DNA of 64,000 nt from Molanna angustata (lineage: Eukaryota > Arthropoda > Insecta > Trichoptera > Molannidae). Of the stretch, positions 21,770 through 31,610 are shown piece after piece. The translations under genes and the position numbers were made by a program. The notes under the pieces were generated by a model. That model ran no database searches, was not told the origin of the DNA, and saw nothing but the letters and a program-made list of their open reading frames with translations. Position 1 is the first letter of the stretch, and each line of letters begins with the position of its first letter. Location of the stretch: NCBI GenBank assembly GCA_963576475.1, contig OY754964.1, positions 3,526,149-3,590,148 of the forward strand, read 5' to 3'.

Positions 21770-23172
21770 TAACAGCAGTTGACAGTTGTAAATTTTAAAT
21801 TTTCATAATATAAACATTTACAATTGTAGCAAGCGAATAAATAAAATATTGTTGGTTGCATGTTGCAAAAATATAATATGTACAATGATAAGTATTTGTC
21901 AATAATAATTAAGTTGATTACAATATATTTTAGAAGTGAAAATAAATTCAAGTATCTAATTAGGTATACAATGCAACAAAAAAATAATATGAATTTCAGC
22001 AAAGTCCAAAAATGTTTAAAATATTCTATTTGTAATAGGTAAATATTGAAATGTGTCTAAGTACAAAAATGCTTTGCAAGTTTCAAAGTATAAAAGGTAT
22101 TTAAAGCAAAATTACAAAGTATGAAATAGGTAAGTTAAGTATTTCACGAAATTAGTACCTATTTGATATATTAAATAGTGATAATTTAATTAATTATTTG
22201 CGAGCTCCTTTGATATAAAAATATATTTCTGATTGCAATGAATTTAAATAACGTACGTAAATATCTTGTTAGCAAAAACTTAGATTGTCGCTCGGTAGAT
22301 GGTGTTTATTGAAAACTTAATTTTTCTACCGCTAGTTGAAATTAAGATAGATTAGTCACGAGCTGTGTTCGCGTTGTTTACATATTAAAAATAACAAAAT
22401 TGAAGTTTTATCGTTTAAAACCGAAAACTTTCGATCGATATTTGTTTTAACAATGAAATTAATATATCAAGTTCAATTAAATGTTCTGTACCACGCGTAA
22501 ATCTGTATGTAAAATATAAAATTATTAAGTTTTGTCACTTCAGTATTATTGTTGCGCGTGTGAATTTTATGTTGCGAAGTATGTGAAAAAAATAAAATTT
22601 AGTTCCGTGATTAATGTAAAAAGAATATAAGTAAATTCGGAAGTGCGGTTTTGTTTATGTATATCGCGATCGTCGGAGTATTTTTTTTACTTAAAGCAGT
22701 GCCGTACAGAAAAATTTAACTGTGTTTGTTTATGTGAAATTATAAAGTGGGTACCAATATAATATACCTTTGTTTACAATCTCAGAATAAAATGAATGTG
22801 TACTATGCATGTATTATTTGAATGCAACATTTATGACAAAGAATAACTAAAAACCGAGAAACGCGGGTGATTTTTAAACGCGATTGCATAGAATTAAGCG
22901 CGATTGTTTCGCGGGTGTAGTGTAGTGTACCCATCGTGAGAGATTCAAAAACCAATTCGTTCTTTTTCTAAGCTAGGAAAAGATAAGGAGTGATCTGAGA
23001 AAAATCGGTAAGTGTTGTTTAATGTTATTGTAAGGAAAAATACCACTGTTGTGAATGCATATTTATCGTTTTTCGGCCTCGGGCCGGTACTAGATAAATA
23101 CCGATGTTTTGTAAATACCAGTAGCTGTGAAGCTTAGCTATTAAGCTGTTTGGTAACGATTGTGTTCATATT
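21770..23172 (-). other. Interior of element B, 5' part
   Basis: AT-rich sequence between the nested element and B's primer-binding site. No protein-like frame found on either strand; short frames are rich in I, F, L, Y and K. Confidence 0.6.
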
Positions 23173-23192
23173 CACGTTTTCAGGGTCACCAA
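23173..23192 (-). promoter_or_regulatory. Primer-binding site of element B
   Basis: On the minus strand TTGGTGACCCTGAAAACGTG follows the 5' LTR directly. The TGGTGACCC...AACGTG core matches that of element A with a small spacer change, so both families probably use the same or a closely related tRNA primer. The tRNA was not identified. Confidence 0.8.
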
Positions 23193-23867
23193 TAAAGCTG
23201 ATTGGTAACCGGAGGGGTTACCAATCAACAGTAGGTTATTAACCAGATGGGTTACTATTAAATATATGTGGTAACCAGAGGGGTTACCAGTAAAGAGAGT
23301 TTACTATATCCCAAGTGGATATGATTTGAAATAAGAACACAAGGACAGTGGTTTAGAGAGAAGAAGAAAGAATGGTCAAAAGTAACAATGAGTATATTGA
23401 TCACAATTAATAGTTTGCTTAAGGGTAAATTTACAATTGATGAAATAACTTACAAAGGAACTTTCTCACGATGAGTAGGTATAACGAGCGAGTTAGCGGG
23501 TGTGTTCGAAGTGTCCGAATCTTCGCATGGTGAAGTACCATCGTGCTCGCGAGGTCGAGAGATGAAGTGTCGGCGAGACGGCGTGGTCGTAACGGCGGCT
23601 AGAAGTGACGAATCGAAGTGACGGAAATACGGAAATGAAGTGACGACGTGTAGAGGTGTAGACTCCCTTAAATAGTGCTGCGCTGGGGGTAGCAAGTTCA
23701 ATGTCCTCGAACTTTCTAGACTTATTTATTTGAAGTGTCATACCCAGTTGAGGAGTATTGTCACTTGTTTGACGTTGCGGGCGATGAACTCGGCCTAGCG
23801 ATAAACAAATGTACTTGCCGTCGCTAGGCGCGCGCTCGAAAGAAATTTCGAGATGTGGTCTGCCACA
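23193..23867 (-). repeat. 5' LTR of element B
   Basis: 675 bp. On the minus strand it starts TGTGGCAGACC at 23867 and ends at 23193 in CAGCTTTA. It carries the same short inverted GGTAACC/GGTTACC hairpins as the other LTR and is followed on the satellite side by the AGGT target duplication. Confidence 0.92.
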
Positions 23868-24095
23868 AGGTATTCAATACCATGTACCTACCACATTAAA
23901 TTTAATTCCATAAATAACGCTTTGTAATAAAGATTTATATACTCTTGTATTCCAGATATTATCTTAAGGTATTCAATACCATGTACCTACCACATTAAAT
24001 TTAATTCCATAAATAACGCTTTGTAATAAAGATTTATATACTCTTGTATTCCAGATATTATCTTAAGGTATTCAATACCATGTACCTACCACATT
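23868..24095. repeat. 99-bp satellite array, right part
   Basis: The array interrupted at 15022 resumes with AGGTATTCAATACC. Unit starts are at 23894, 23993 and a truncated third near 24092. It confirms that element B inserted inside a pre-existing array of roughly ten units. Confidence 0.95.
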
Positions 24096-24631
24096 TTATA
24101 AGCATTCAAAAAGAAAGTATTAGTTTATACAATGTAAGTATACATATATTACTAGTAGAAAAATATTACTAATTTGAATTATCAAAAGGATTTGTTTTAA
24201 TGTTTTTTTTTTATGATATTTATTTTTTAATAAAAAGTAAAACATTGTTCTTTTCCCGCCAAACTGCAAAGCAGTTTTTTGGCAGAGCAGATTCTCTCTT
24301 TCACATAATTTTATAAATTTCACATATAATTATTTCAATAAACTAATCTCAAATATTAAAGATACAGAGACCAAACAAAAATTTGAAAGAAAAAAAAACC
24401 CAAAATTCGATAGAAAAAAAAATTGAAATAAACCTTACACATAATATACAATAGATATACCTATAATTAATCAACAATAATAATTCAAAGTCTAACGAAC
24501 GCTTGAATTCAGATACAGATGTTTAAGAGTATTTTTTATAGTAACTATTTTCGTTTCGTCAGACTTTAAAATATTTCTTATCCTAATCGGCAACGCGTTA
24601 ATAATATGCGGTACAAGATGTTTCCTGGAGG
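24096..24631. other. AT-rich non-coding interval
   Basis: No gene or repeat recognised. Confidence 0.5.
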
Positions 24632-24785
24632 CCTAGACAACGTGTCATTTAAGCTAAGCGTTATATCGCTAAGCGATAGTAAATGTATGAAATTGGTCGC
24701 TATGACAACACGTGACAGCCACAAATTTCATACATTTCTATCGCTTAGCGATATAACGCTTAGCTTTAATGACACGTTGTCTAGG
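24632..24785. mobile_element. Foldback element (~154 bp) with ~63-bp arms
   Basis: CCTAGACAACGTGTCATTTA... at 24632 returns in inverted order, ending ...GACACGTTGTCTAGG at 24785. The arms (about 63 nt each) match almost perfectly; the only differences seen are TTTAAG/TTAAAG and one extra T in GATAGTAAAT. About 26 nt (GGTCGCTATGACAACACGTG...) form the loop. There is also internal symmetry (CGCTAAGCG, GCTAAGCGTTATATCGC). No coding capacity. Frames through it are incidental. Confidence 0.9.
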
Positions 24786-25130
24786 GGGGCTGGTACGATC
24801 TCCATACACGTTGTTTGTCTTAGGTACCTGCAGGGCACGCTCCATCGCCAGCCTTGTCCCATATATGTGACTTATTTCTGTTTGAAAATATTCATTTTTG
24901 TATTCTTCCAAAATGATGAAGCATATTTTTGGTAAATGAAATAAATAAAACGAATAACAAAAAAAATTAAAATGCATAATATAAAAACATAAGTTAATTA
25001 TTTTTTTCTATAACGCTTATTTTTTGATAATGGGTATTTTAAATCAAACAAATGATTTGGTCTACATATATATTTTTTCCTGAGTCCAGGACGACCGTTT
25101 CAGCTTATTAGGCCCTTATCAACTGGTCTA
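24786..25130. other. Non-coding interval with possible retroelement tail
   Basis: No gene. At about 25086-25125, on the minus strand, AGGGCCTAATAAGCTGAAAC followed by GGTCGTC resembles the tail motif AAGCCGAAACGG seen at 39.9-40.1 kb; possibly a Penelope-like 3' tail. Confidence 0.35.
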
Positions 25131-25196
25131 AATAAAAAATAAAAGTAAATAATCTAAAAAGCTTATTTTTTGATTATTTACTTTTATTTTTTTATT
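25131..25196. repeat. Inverted repeat, 24-bp arms
   Basis: AATAAAAAATAAAAGTAAAT...AATC (25131-25154) pairs with GATTATTTACTTTTATT... (25172-25196), one indel, with a 17-nt loop containing AAGCTT. It lies directly before a SINE. Confidence 0.8.
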
Positions 25197-25201
25197 ATTG
25201 T

Positions 25202-25440
25202 TGGCCTTTGTGGCTCATTTTGTTAGATATCTGACAGCTTATCCAAAGGTCCCGGGTTCGATTACCCGTGGAGACACTGTTGTTAGCTGTGTTTTCAGTC
25301 TGGATATGTGAGAAGATTAATATCGTAAGTCTCCAGAATGTGGCAACTTGTTATTGGGTGTTTGTTAAATTAATGCTTGATGTAGTAGGTACATGTATGT
25401 AGGCCGAGAAGTAAAAATAAATAAAATATCTCAAATGAAA
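25202..25440 (+). mobile_element. tRNA-derived SINE, copy 1
   Basis: The head TGGCCTTTGTGGCTCATTTT carries the tRNA-like A box region and GGTTCGATTACCCGTGG the B box. The body has GTGTTTTCAGTCTGGAT and CCAGAATGTGGCAACTTGTT, and the tail is AAATAAATAAAAT. RNA polymerase III promoter boxes are thus present in the usual spacing. Copies elsewhere in the window (25.5, 39.5, 46.4 and the head only at 28.6 kb) show this is a dispersed family, not a tRNA gene. Confidence 0.85.
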
Positions 25441-25461
25441 AAATATATATTTTTGTATTGT

Positions 25462-25653
25462 AACTCGGGTATCTTACAGGTACTATGCCGAATATTAATT
25501 TAAAATGCACCTAATAACAAGGTGCCACATTCTGGAGGCTTGTGATATTTATCGTCTCACCAATCCAGACTGAAAACACAATTAAAATCTGTGTCTTCAC
25601 CGGGATTCGAACCTGGGACCTTTTGGCTCAGCAACTAAGCTACGAAGACCGAC
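25462..25653 (-). mobile_element. tRNA-derived SINE, copy 2 (inverted)
   Basis: Same SINE on the minus strand, head at 25653 (GTCGGTCTTCGTAGCTTAGT) with B box GGTTCGAATCCCGGTGAAG. Its tail faces that of copy 1 with only about 20 bp between, so the pair forms a tail-to-tail inverted repeat of about 200-bp arms. Confidence 0.85.
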
Positions 25654-25696
25654 AATAATAATTACTTTAAAGTTATTAACATTGAAAAGCAATATT

Positions 25697-25775
25697 CCCC
25701 TATATAATAATAATAATAAATAATTCGCGAGTTTATTGCCACATGGCAATTTCTTCCTACAAACCAGTGTTTCCA
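25697..25775 (-). repeat. LINE 3' end (GGCAATAA family)
   Basis: On the minus strand TGTAGGAAGAAATTGCCATG, TGGCAATAAACTCGCGAATT, then (TTA)n-like ATTATTATTATTATA. A 3' UTR relic only. Confidence 0.7.
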
Positions 25776-25799
25776 AATTTTTGTGCTGCAGTTGTATTT

Positions 25800-25993
25800 T
25801 TCTTTGGTATGTTGTTTTGGGGCAAGAGACCCTGGGAAGACCAAGGCAGAGATTGATGGACAATGTTACCCAAGATCTGAACGTGCTGAATGCTTGTGAT
25901 GACTGGGAGTCCACTGCAGCTGACAGGAAGGCTTGGAAAGCTATTGTTCAGGAGGCTAAAGCTCTACCGGAGTTGTATGGCCATCGGAAGTAA
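25800..25993 (+). pseudogene. RTE-like LINE C-terminal fragment
   Basis: The frame reads GRPRQRLMDNVTQDL, then DWESTAADRKAWKAIVQEAK and ALPELYGHRK before a stop at 25991-25993. The GRPR-x-R-x-x-D, DW-x-x-x-A-x-DR-x-x-W and EAKAL blocks mark the extreme C-terminus of insect RTE-like LINEs. Upstream sequence is unrelated, so only the last ~65 codons remain. Confidence 0.75.
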
Positions 25994-26433
25994 GTATGTT
26001 GATTTTGAATTTTCTTCTACTTTTGCGTGGTTCACTAGTTAAAAAATACAGGATGGTTCTGTCTGTAACTATACCTACGTAGTTGCAATAATTTATAATA
26101 TTTGTATAAATATTGGAACCGGAAAGTCGACAAATATCTGTTGTTAGAAAGAAATAATTCATCTAAAAATTGAAACATCCTTTTGGCTTTGGCTGACATT
26201 TTTATAGTACAGAAAAATATATATTTCTTCATTAAGTGGAAAGTTATTGGAGTGTAGCATTTCGTTCCTGGTATTGTAGGTATACCTACCACTTCAAAAA
26301 GTTAATAAATATATATTCCACCGAACAAAAAAATGTATACAGTGAATCAATATTACCCAGCGTCATACGGTAGGTACTATCTTATATTATACCAATCTGA
26401 TAATATAGTAAGCTGAGTTAACGAATTTTCTTA
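25994..26433. other. Non-coding interval
   Basis: AT-rich; nothing recognised. Confidence 0.45.
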
Positions 26434-26885
26434 TTGATTTGGAGTATTTTTACCTATGCAAACCTCTGTCTATTTAATGTATTTAACAATCGGAATACCT
26501 CCTCATATCTGAGATATAGCATCCAACCGTTGGTCTCTCATGGACTCCCATTTCGGTCTAGAGAAGAAATAACCCTCGACATCCCACCTCACGTTACAGA
26601 ATATAATTCATCTTCCTTTACCATTTTTGCTGTCCGGTTATGGAACAACTAAGAATTGGACATAAGAACTGCCCCATCATTTTCAATCTTAAAATCTTGC
26701 CTTAAACGCTAACTTTTCCTCTCTATCTCCATACCAACGTAAATCCCATCCCACACACCATCCCTTTTCGGCTTCGGTTCTCTCATTCTACCCCATTAGT
26801 GACATGGCATAGAATTATGTATTTTTGTATAATATAACAATATTTTTTAAAGTCTCCGGGTATTTTATTTTGAAAATAAATGAAG
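26434..26885 (+). pseudogene. LINE C-terminal fragment plus 3' sequence
   Basis: Residues 24-72 of the frame, SYLRYSIQPLVSHGLPFRSR...LDIPPH...SSSFTIFAVRLWNN, correspond to the HGLPLRS...L-x-IPVH...SF-x-x-x-ARLWN segment of the 59.5-kb LINE. A stop at 26650 cuts it at the WN motif. The tail to about 26885 ends GAAAATAAATGAA. Confidence 0.65.
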
Positions 26886-27945
26886 GATATTATCATTAGC
26901 AAATTACATACATCTGGTACACTTTGTCGTATAAGTTATATATATTTTTTAAATTTCTAACAAAAAAAATCATAATGTCCTTTGAAAATCTGGGTTGTCA
27001 CGAAAACGAATTATTACAGTCCAATGGGCAAAGGAGCTTTGAATGTAATTCATATAAAATTCATACCTATGTTGAAGACATTCATATCACGTAAGATCAA
27101 ACGCTACACTGATGACCCTTCGTATAACATTGATCATACTAATGGATGCTGGGGTCAAATAACACCACACGTGACACATCCTTTATATGATCATTTCGCT
27201 CTTTCAACTCTTTTTTTTTCTACTCGAAATCTATCACACAAGATTCCGCGCTAATGCATAAAATTTCCGTTATCAGATATGATTATAGATTTTTTCGTGA
27301 ATAGTTATTATTTCATGAATAGTAATAATGTTCCTATCAGCGGAGACTTATAATTTACTGTTTAGTTGCTATCCTAATTGAAAAACTGTAATAGATAGCT
27401 GTTGGTCTCCCAAAGAAATAGTGACAAAATTTCACAATGTTAAACATTAATTTGGTTACTTGTGATCAATTTGATAAATTGTTTTGTGCGCACAACCGAT
27501 CCATACAGTTTTAATAGCAAAACTAAGGTTAATTATAACAAAAGTTTAGTTGAAATATCGGTTGCGAAACAGTTTAATTATCTTATTTTGTTCACTGCAT
27601 ATCTGAATATAAATATAGTTCAACTCGTACGATTGTCGTTGTGATTTGAACGCGTTTGTACACAGGTATTTTTATGGCAGTCTGTCTTGAGATTTGAGTC
27701 TGACTTGAGACTGCCTGTCGTCGCATTAGGTCTAACACCACATAAGACGATATCAGCAATTTTACAGTAGAGCAAAAAAACTTTTAATACGAATCACATT
27801 CACATTATAAAATTACATTTGAAAACAAACGAAAATACAAAGCTTCGCAAGCTGACATGTTTTTTTTTTAGTTTTCAAAAATAAAGCATATTTAAATTTC
27901 AATCAAAAAAAGAAAATCGATCATATTTCTCATTCCCGCAATCTT
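26886..27945. other. Non-coding interval
   Basis: About 1 kb with only short frames and no recognised domain, RNA or repeat. Confidence 0.5.
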
Positions 27946-28445
27946 CTTCATTGGCCCAAGATACGACACTTTTACCTCATTTACCTCAGTATCTCAAAGA
28001 TAAATTCACTTATCTTTCAAGCCACGGGCGTCCACTTCGATCTGCTGAACGTACTTTACTATCTATCCCTATTCACAGTTCTGATTTTTTTAGCTCTTCA
28101 TTTGAAGTACATTCAGCTAGGCTATGGATTAAAATGATATTACGTCGTCTATCTCATTAAACATCTTCGAGAAAAGGATAAAGCAAAAATATTTATCTGA
28201 CATAACTTCTATAAAGTTATAACCTGATTATAACTTCTTCTCCTCTTCCTTTCTTAAATGCTATATTCTTTGTTTTTTACTTTTCATCTGCTGTGTTTAT
28301 TTATTTTGAATGTGATTAACTTATTGTCATATTACACATTATTTTGTATACTTAACATTTACTCTGGTTGGTTGGAAGAAATTGCCATTAGACAATAAGC
28401 CCGCCAGTGTACTAATTATAGCCCGAAGATTAAATAAATAAAATA
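27946..28445 (+). pseudogene. LINE C-terminal fragment with complete 3' end
   Basis: The 69-codon frame at 27951 contains PQYLKDKFTYLSSHGRPLRS and LSIPIHSSDFFSSSFEVHSA-RLW, the same C-terminal segment as in the 59.5-kb LINE. After the coding part the 3' UTR has GGTTGGTTGGAAGAAATTGCC, AATAAGCCCGCCAGTGTAC and an AAATAAATAAAAT tail. This links the GCAATAAGCCCGCC tail family to that coding region. Confidence 0.75.
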
Positions 28446-28614
28446 AATTAATAAATAAATTATAATAAGAAGTATATATTTTTCTTGCTCAACTGCAAAA
28501 TTTCCGATATTGACATACGCGGGGTTACACCTACTGAGACAGTGTGAAAATTACAATGACAAGCTTACGGCTACTCCGTCCTAACCATGACTAGAGCTGC
28601 ACGGCACGACTGAT

Positions 28615-28702
28615 ACTAAAGACTGTCTCCACCGGGAATCTAACTTGGGACCTTTGGATCAGCAGTCAGATACCTAACCAACAAATCCACTAAGGTCGAC
28701 AA
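28615..28702 (-). mobile_element. tRNA-derived SINE head, diverged copy
   Basis: On the minus strand TTGTCGACCTTAGTGGATTT...GGTATCTGACTGCTGATCC and TTAGATTCCCGGTGGAGAC match the head of the 25-kb SINE. The body downstream (28.5-28.6 kb) does not match, so this is either a truncated copy or a subfamily with another 3' half. Confidence 0.65.
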
Positions 28703-28771
28703 GTATTAATATAAACTGAATATTTTTTTCTGTTTACTTTCAGTAATCTAAAGTAATAAAGCAATCAAAAT

Positions 28772-28813
28772 GTTAGTGTATGTGTGTGTGTATGTGTGTG
28801 TGTGTGTGTTTGT
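28772..28813 (+). repeat. (TG)n microsatellite
   Basis: TGTATGTGTGTGTGTATGTG followed by an uninterrupted (TG)n run and TTTGTCTC. About 20 dinucleotide units with a few interruptions. Confidence 0.9.
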
Positions 28814-29699
28814 CTCACGCCTTCTGAAAAACCAAGAGCATCTAAAAATCTAATTTATGTGCGAACGTGTACCTGTATACCTGATGCAGTGTCACGCTAA
28901 AAATAATGCGATAAAAATGCTGAATTTTAAAAATATTTCAATAATTATTTTTTTCATACAAAATTTTCCAAGTCGTATCTGTCAAAAAAGTGTACATTTT
29001 GCACGCATATATCTGTTAGTTTAAAAGTTAGAAGTACGTATTTACACGAAAAAAATTTACTTTCAAGTATAACTTAGCGTTTAAGTGAAAAACATGGTGA
29101 ATATTTTGTATAATTATAATGTTTAACTTATTTTTAAAGTAAGCGTTTTGTACATAAATGCCGCCATTTTAATATCTTTTCATACAATATATCATTTTCC
29201 TACCGAATGAATATGTTCTTGAAAATAATAAACCTTTGAAATAAATATAAATATGAAATAATAAAATGAAACACAAGACATTACAGCAAGTTTTAAGACG
29301 TATATTGTAAAAGTCTGTTAATTATTAGTAAAGATATGGGCATAATAAAATTGCATAATTTGTATATAATATTTGATATTTCGGACAATTTTCATTTTTA
29401 TGGCATCGAACAAACCAATGTAGGTACCTACATATTCAAAAAATGTATCCGAACCATTCGATATTACTTACGTGTTCGAATCGTTTCCATGGCTACAGAA
29501 AGAATGTGATATTCAAATAAAATTTGTTAGGAATCGAATTTATTTAGAAGGTTGTTGTAGGTAGGTACCTACCTAATACTATTTACTTACAAATCAACAA
29601 TAATATACCTATACTGATTTCCTATAGGAAAATTATTTTATTTATTTATTTATCAACCGTTTGTCCGATTATAATGAAACTTTGGTGAATTGTCGAGCG
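28814..29699. other. AT-rich non-coding interval
   Basis: No gene recognised. Near 29650-29700, CCGATTATAATGAAACTTTG precedes the tandem array and may be the edge of the element that contains it. Confidence 0.45.
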
Positions 29700-29715
29700 T
29701 ATGCCCAGGATGGTT

Positions 29716-30334
29716 TTTGGATTTAAACTTTTTTCTTATTCTTCTTCTTCTTCGTGTATTTGGTCGTTTTACCTACGAAGGGGGAGTATCCTGGGAAAAG
29801 AAGGTCCGACTGTCCCTCCATCTCTTCACAGGTCTTCCAGGACGGGTTCTGCATATAAACTTTTTTCTTCTTTTTCTTCAACGTGTACTTGGTCATCTTA
29901 CCTATGAAGATGAACTATCCTGGGAGATGAAGGTCCAATTTTCCTTCCATCTCTTCGCAGGTTTCTGGATTTAAACTTTTTTCTTCTTCTTCTTCATCGT
30001 CTATTTGGTCATTTTACCTTTGAAGGTGGACTAACCTGGGAGAAGAATGTCCAATTTTCCTTCCATCTCTTCGCAGGTATCTGGATTTAAACTTATTTCT
30101 TCTTCTTCTTCTTCATCGTGTATTTTTGCTCATTTTACCTATGAAGTTGGAGAATCCTGGGAGAAGAAGGTCCAACTGTCCTTCCATCTCTTCGCAGGTA
30201 TCTGGGTTTAAACTTTTTTCTTCTTCTTCGTGTATTTAGTCATTTTACCTATTAAGTAGAGAATCCTGGGAAAAGAATGTTCTTTCATCTCTTCGCGGTT
30301 CTTCCAGGATGGTTTCTGGATTTAAACTTTTCTT
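29716..30334. repeat. Tandem array 1, five diverged units of about 110-130 bp
   Basis: Units begin TTTAAACTTTTTTCTTCTTC or similar at about 29722, 29852, 29968, 30086, 30206 and (partial) 30319. Each continues with GTGTATTTGGTCATTTTACC, a TCCTGGGA(G/A)AAGAAGGTCC core and TCCATCTCTTCGCAGGT. Units differ by substitutions and small indels. Apparent reading frames across it have no consistent coding phase. Confidence 0.85.
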
Positions 30335-30515
30335 AACCGACTGATGGGACGGGATGTAATGAAGGGAAGGGATGCACTAAAGGGCCTGAAGGGACGGGAG
30401 GTATAAAACTGCCTGAAGGGACGGAAGGTACTGAAGGGCCTGATGGGAAGGGACGTAATGAGGGATTAAAGGGACGGGAGGTACTGAAGGGCCTGAAGCG
30501 GCGGGTCCTGGAGTC
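30335..30515. repeat. Tandem array 2, GA-rich minisatellite
   Basis: GCCTGAAGGGACGGGAGGTA-like units of about 27 bp recur six or seven times with drift (GGGATGTAATGAAGGGAAGG, GCCTGATGGGAAGGGACGTA). The plus strand is strongly purine-rich, unlike the arrays on either side. Confidence 0.85.
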
Positions 30516-30519
30516 TAAT

Positions 30520-30815
30520 TCTGTTTCTTCTTAATTTTATGTAGACCTTTAGGGCAGTTTTTATACAAACTATTTCCTATTGTCTAATTCATCTTCTTCT
30601 TCTTTTATGTATACATTTGGGTCATTTTTTTATAAAAATTATTTCCTTTAGTCTAATTATTATTCTTCTTCATTTAAGTACGTAGACTTTTGGGAGAGTT
30701 TTAATACAAACTATTTCCAATAGTCTTATTCATTTTCTTTTATGTAGAACTTTTGGTCAGTATTTATACAAACTATTTCCAATAGTCTAAATATTCTTCT
30801 TCTTCTTTTTCGTTA
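30520..30815. repeat. Tandem array 3, about four units of 70-85 bp
   Basis: The unit contains TTTTATGTAGAC, TTTTTATACAAACTATTTCC and AATAGTCTAATTC followed by TTCTTCTTCTT. It shares the TTCTTC tracts of array 1 but not its core. Confidence 0.8.
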
Positions 30816-31310
30816 ATGAAGACTTTCAGTCAAATTGAGCAAAAATATAATGCACACTTGATGAAAAAATATAAAAACGAATGGGATGTGACCAATACTA
30901 GATCTTTTCAGTACCTACGTTTGTTTAATCAAATTTTAACCACATCCCAACATCTAATTGGGAAAATAGGTACACATTACAATTTGTTTTCGATGATAAT
31001 ATTTAAAAAAAGGGGTTGTGGCCAAACCAATCTCTTTACAACGTTGATAAACAGTCATATTTAAAACCATTACGCATAGTCCATGCGAGCAGAAATTGTA
31101 TAAATATTATACTTCATTCACACTTTATAGCAATATATAAAAAAGAATGGGTTGTGGCCATCACTTGAACATTTTACAATACTTAAACTCAATCAAATTT
31201 CAAACCACTTTTCATAGTCTGATATTGCAAAATAATTGGGTGACAATATTATAAAAACGATTGCTTTTTCTTTCACAATTTTACATTCTTGGCCAACGGC
31301 GGGACATAAA
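30816..31310. repeat. Diverged units with AATGGGTTGTGGCCA motif
   Basis: The words AAAACGAATGGGATGTGACC (30873), AAAAAAAGGGGTTGTGGCCA (31005) and AAAAGAATGGGTTGTGGCCA (31140) recur about every 130 bp, each followed by AT-rich sequence with CATAGTC or similar. The motif matches the outer right end of the asymmetric elements at 2.1, 10.0 and 11.6 kb, so this may be an array of those ends. Confidence 0.55.
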
Positions 31311-31610
31311 AGCTAGTTATTAATATTTAATCCGTATTTAAATAATTAAAACAATCGAAGGTGCGGGTATTGAACTAGTTAATAATGTATCGATCTATTT
31401 CAAAAACTTCCCTAGGGCCATTCCCAACTACCGCTTAATCATTCAAGCTCAGCTTCAGAATCCATTAACGTTGCATGGTTTGATTGTAAGAGATTGACTT
31501 AAAGCCTAATTGAAATAATTAATGTAATTTTTGTTGAGCATCTCCTAGGGTGAATTATTCCCGATTGAAAGCGTGATCGGTGCGTTTCTTACACTTCATT
31601 TTTGTCTAAT
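31311..31610. other. Unique-looking interval without TE traces
   Basis: No transposon similarity seen. The sequence from about 31385 to 31600 has balanced composition and several ATTA/TAAT words (for example TTGAAATAATTAATGTAATT). It is a possible conserved non-coding segment, but this is only a guess from composition. Confidence 0.3.

Larger units (their letters stand above)
15023..23867 (-). mobile_element. LTR retrotransposon B, non-autonomous, interrupted by element A
   Basis: Two near-identical 674/675-bp LTRs (15023-15696 and 23193-23867) bound this element and the four bases AGGT flank both sides (15019-15022 and 23868-23871). Reading on the minus strand it starts TGTGGCAGACC, has a primer-binding site right after the 5' LTR and a purine tract right before the 3' LTR. 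Without the nested element A and its target duplication, B is about 3.8 kb. The internal part holds no protease, RT, RNase H or integrase motif, so B must be mobilised in trans. The TATTTAAGGG promoter-like box and the PBS core are shared with element A, suggesting related parental families, most likely Ty3/Gypsy-like given the 4-bp duplication (inference). Confidence 0.92.

Noticed and set aside
29690..29974. 94-codon frame across the tandem array
   Set aside because: It changes phase between units and follows the TTCTTC tracts; no coding signal.
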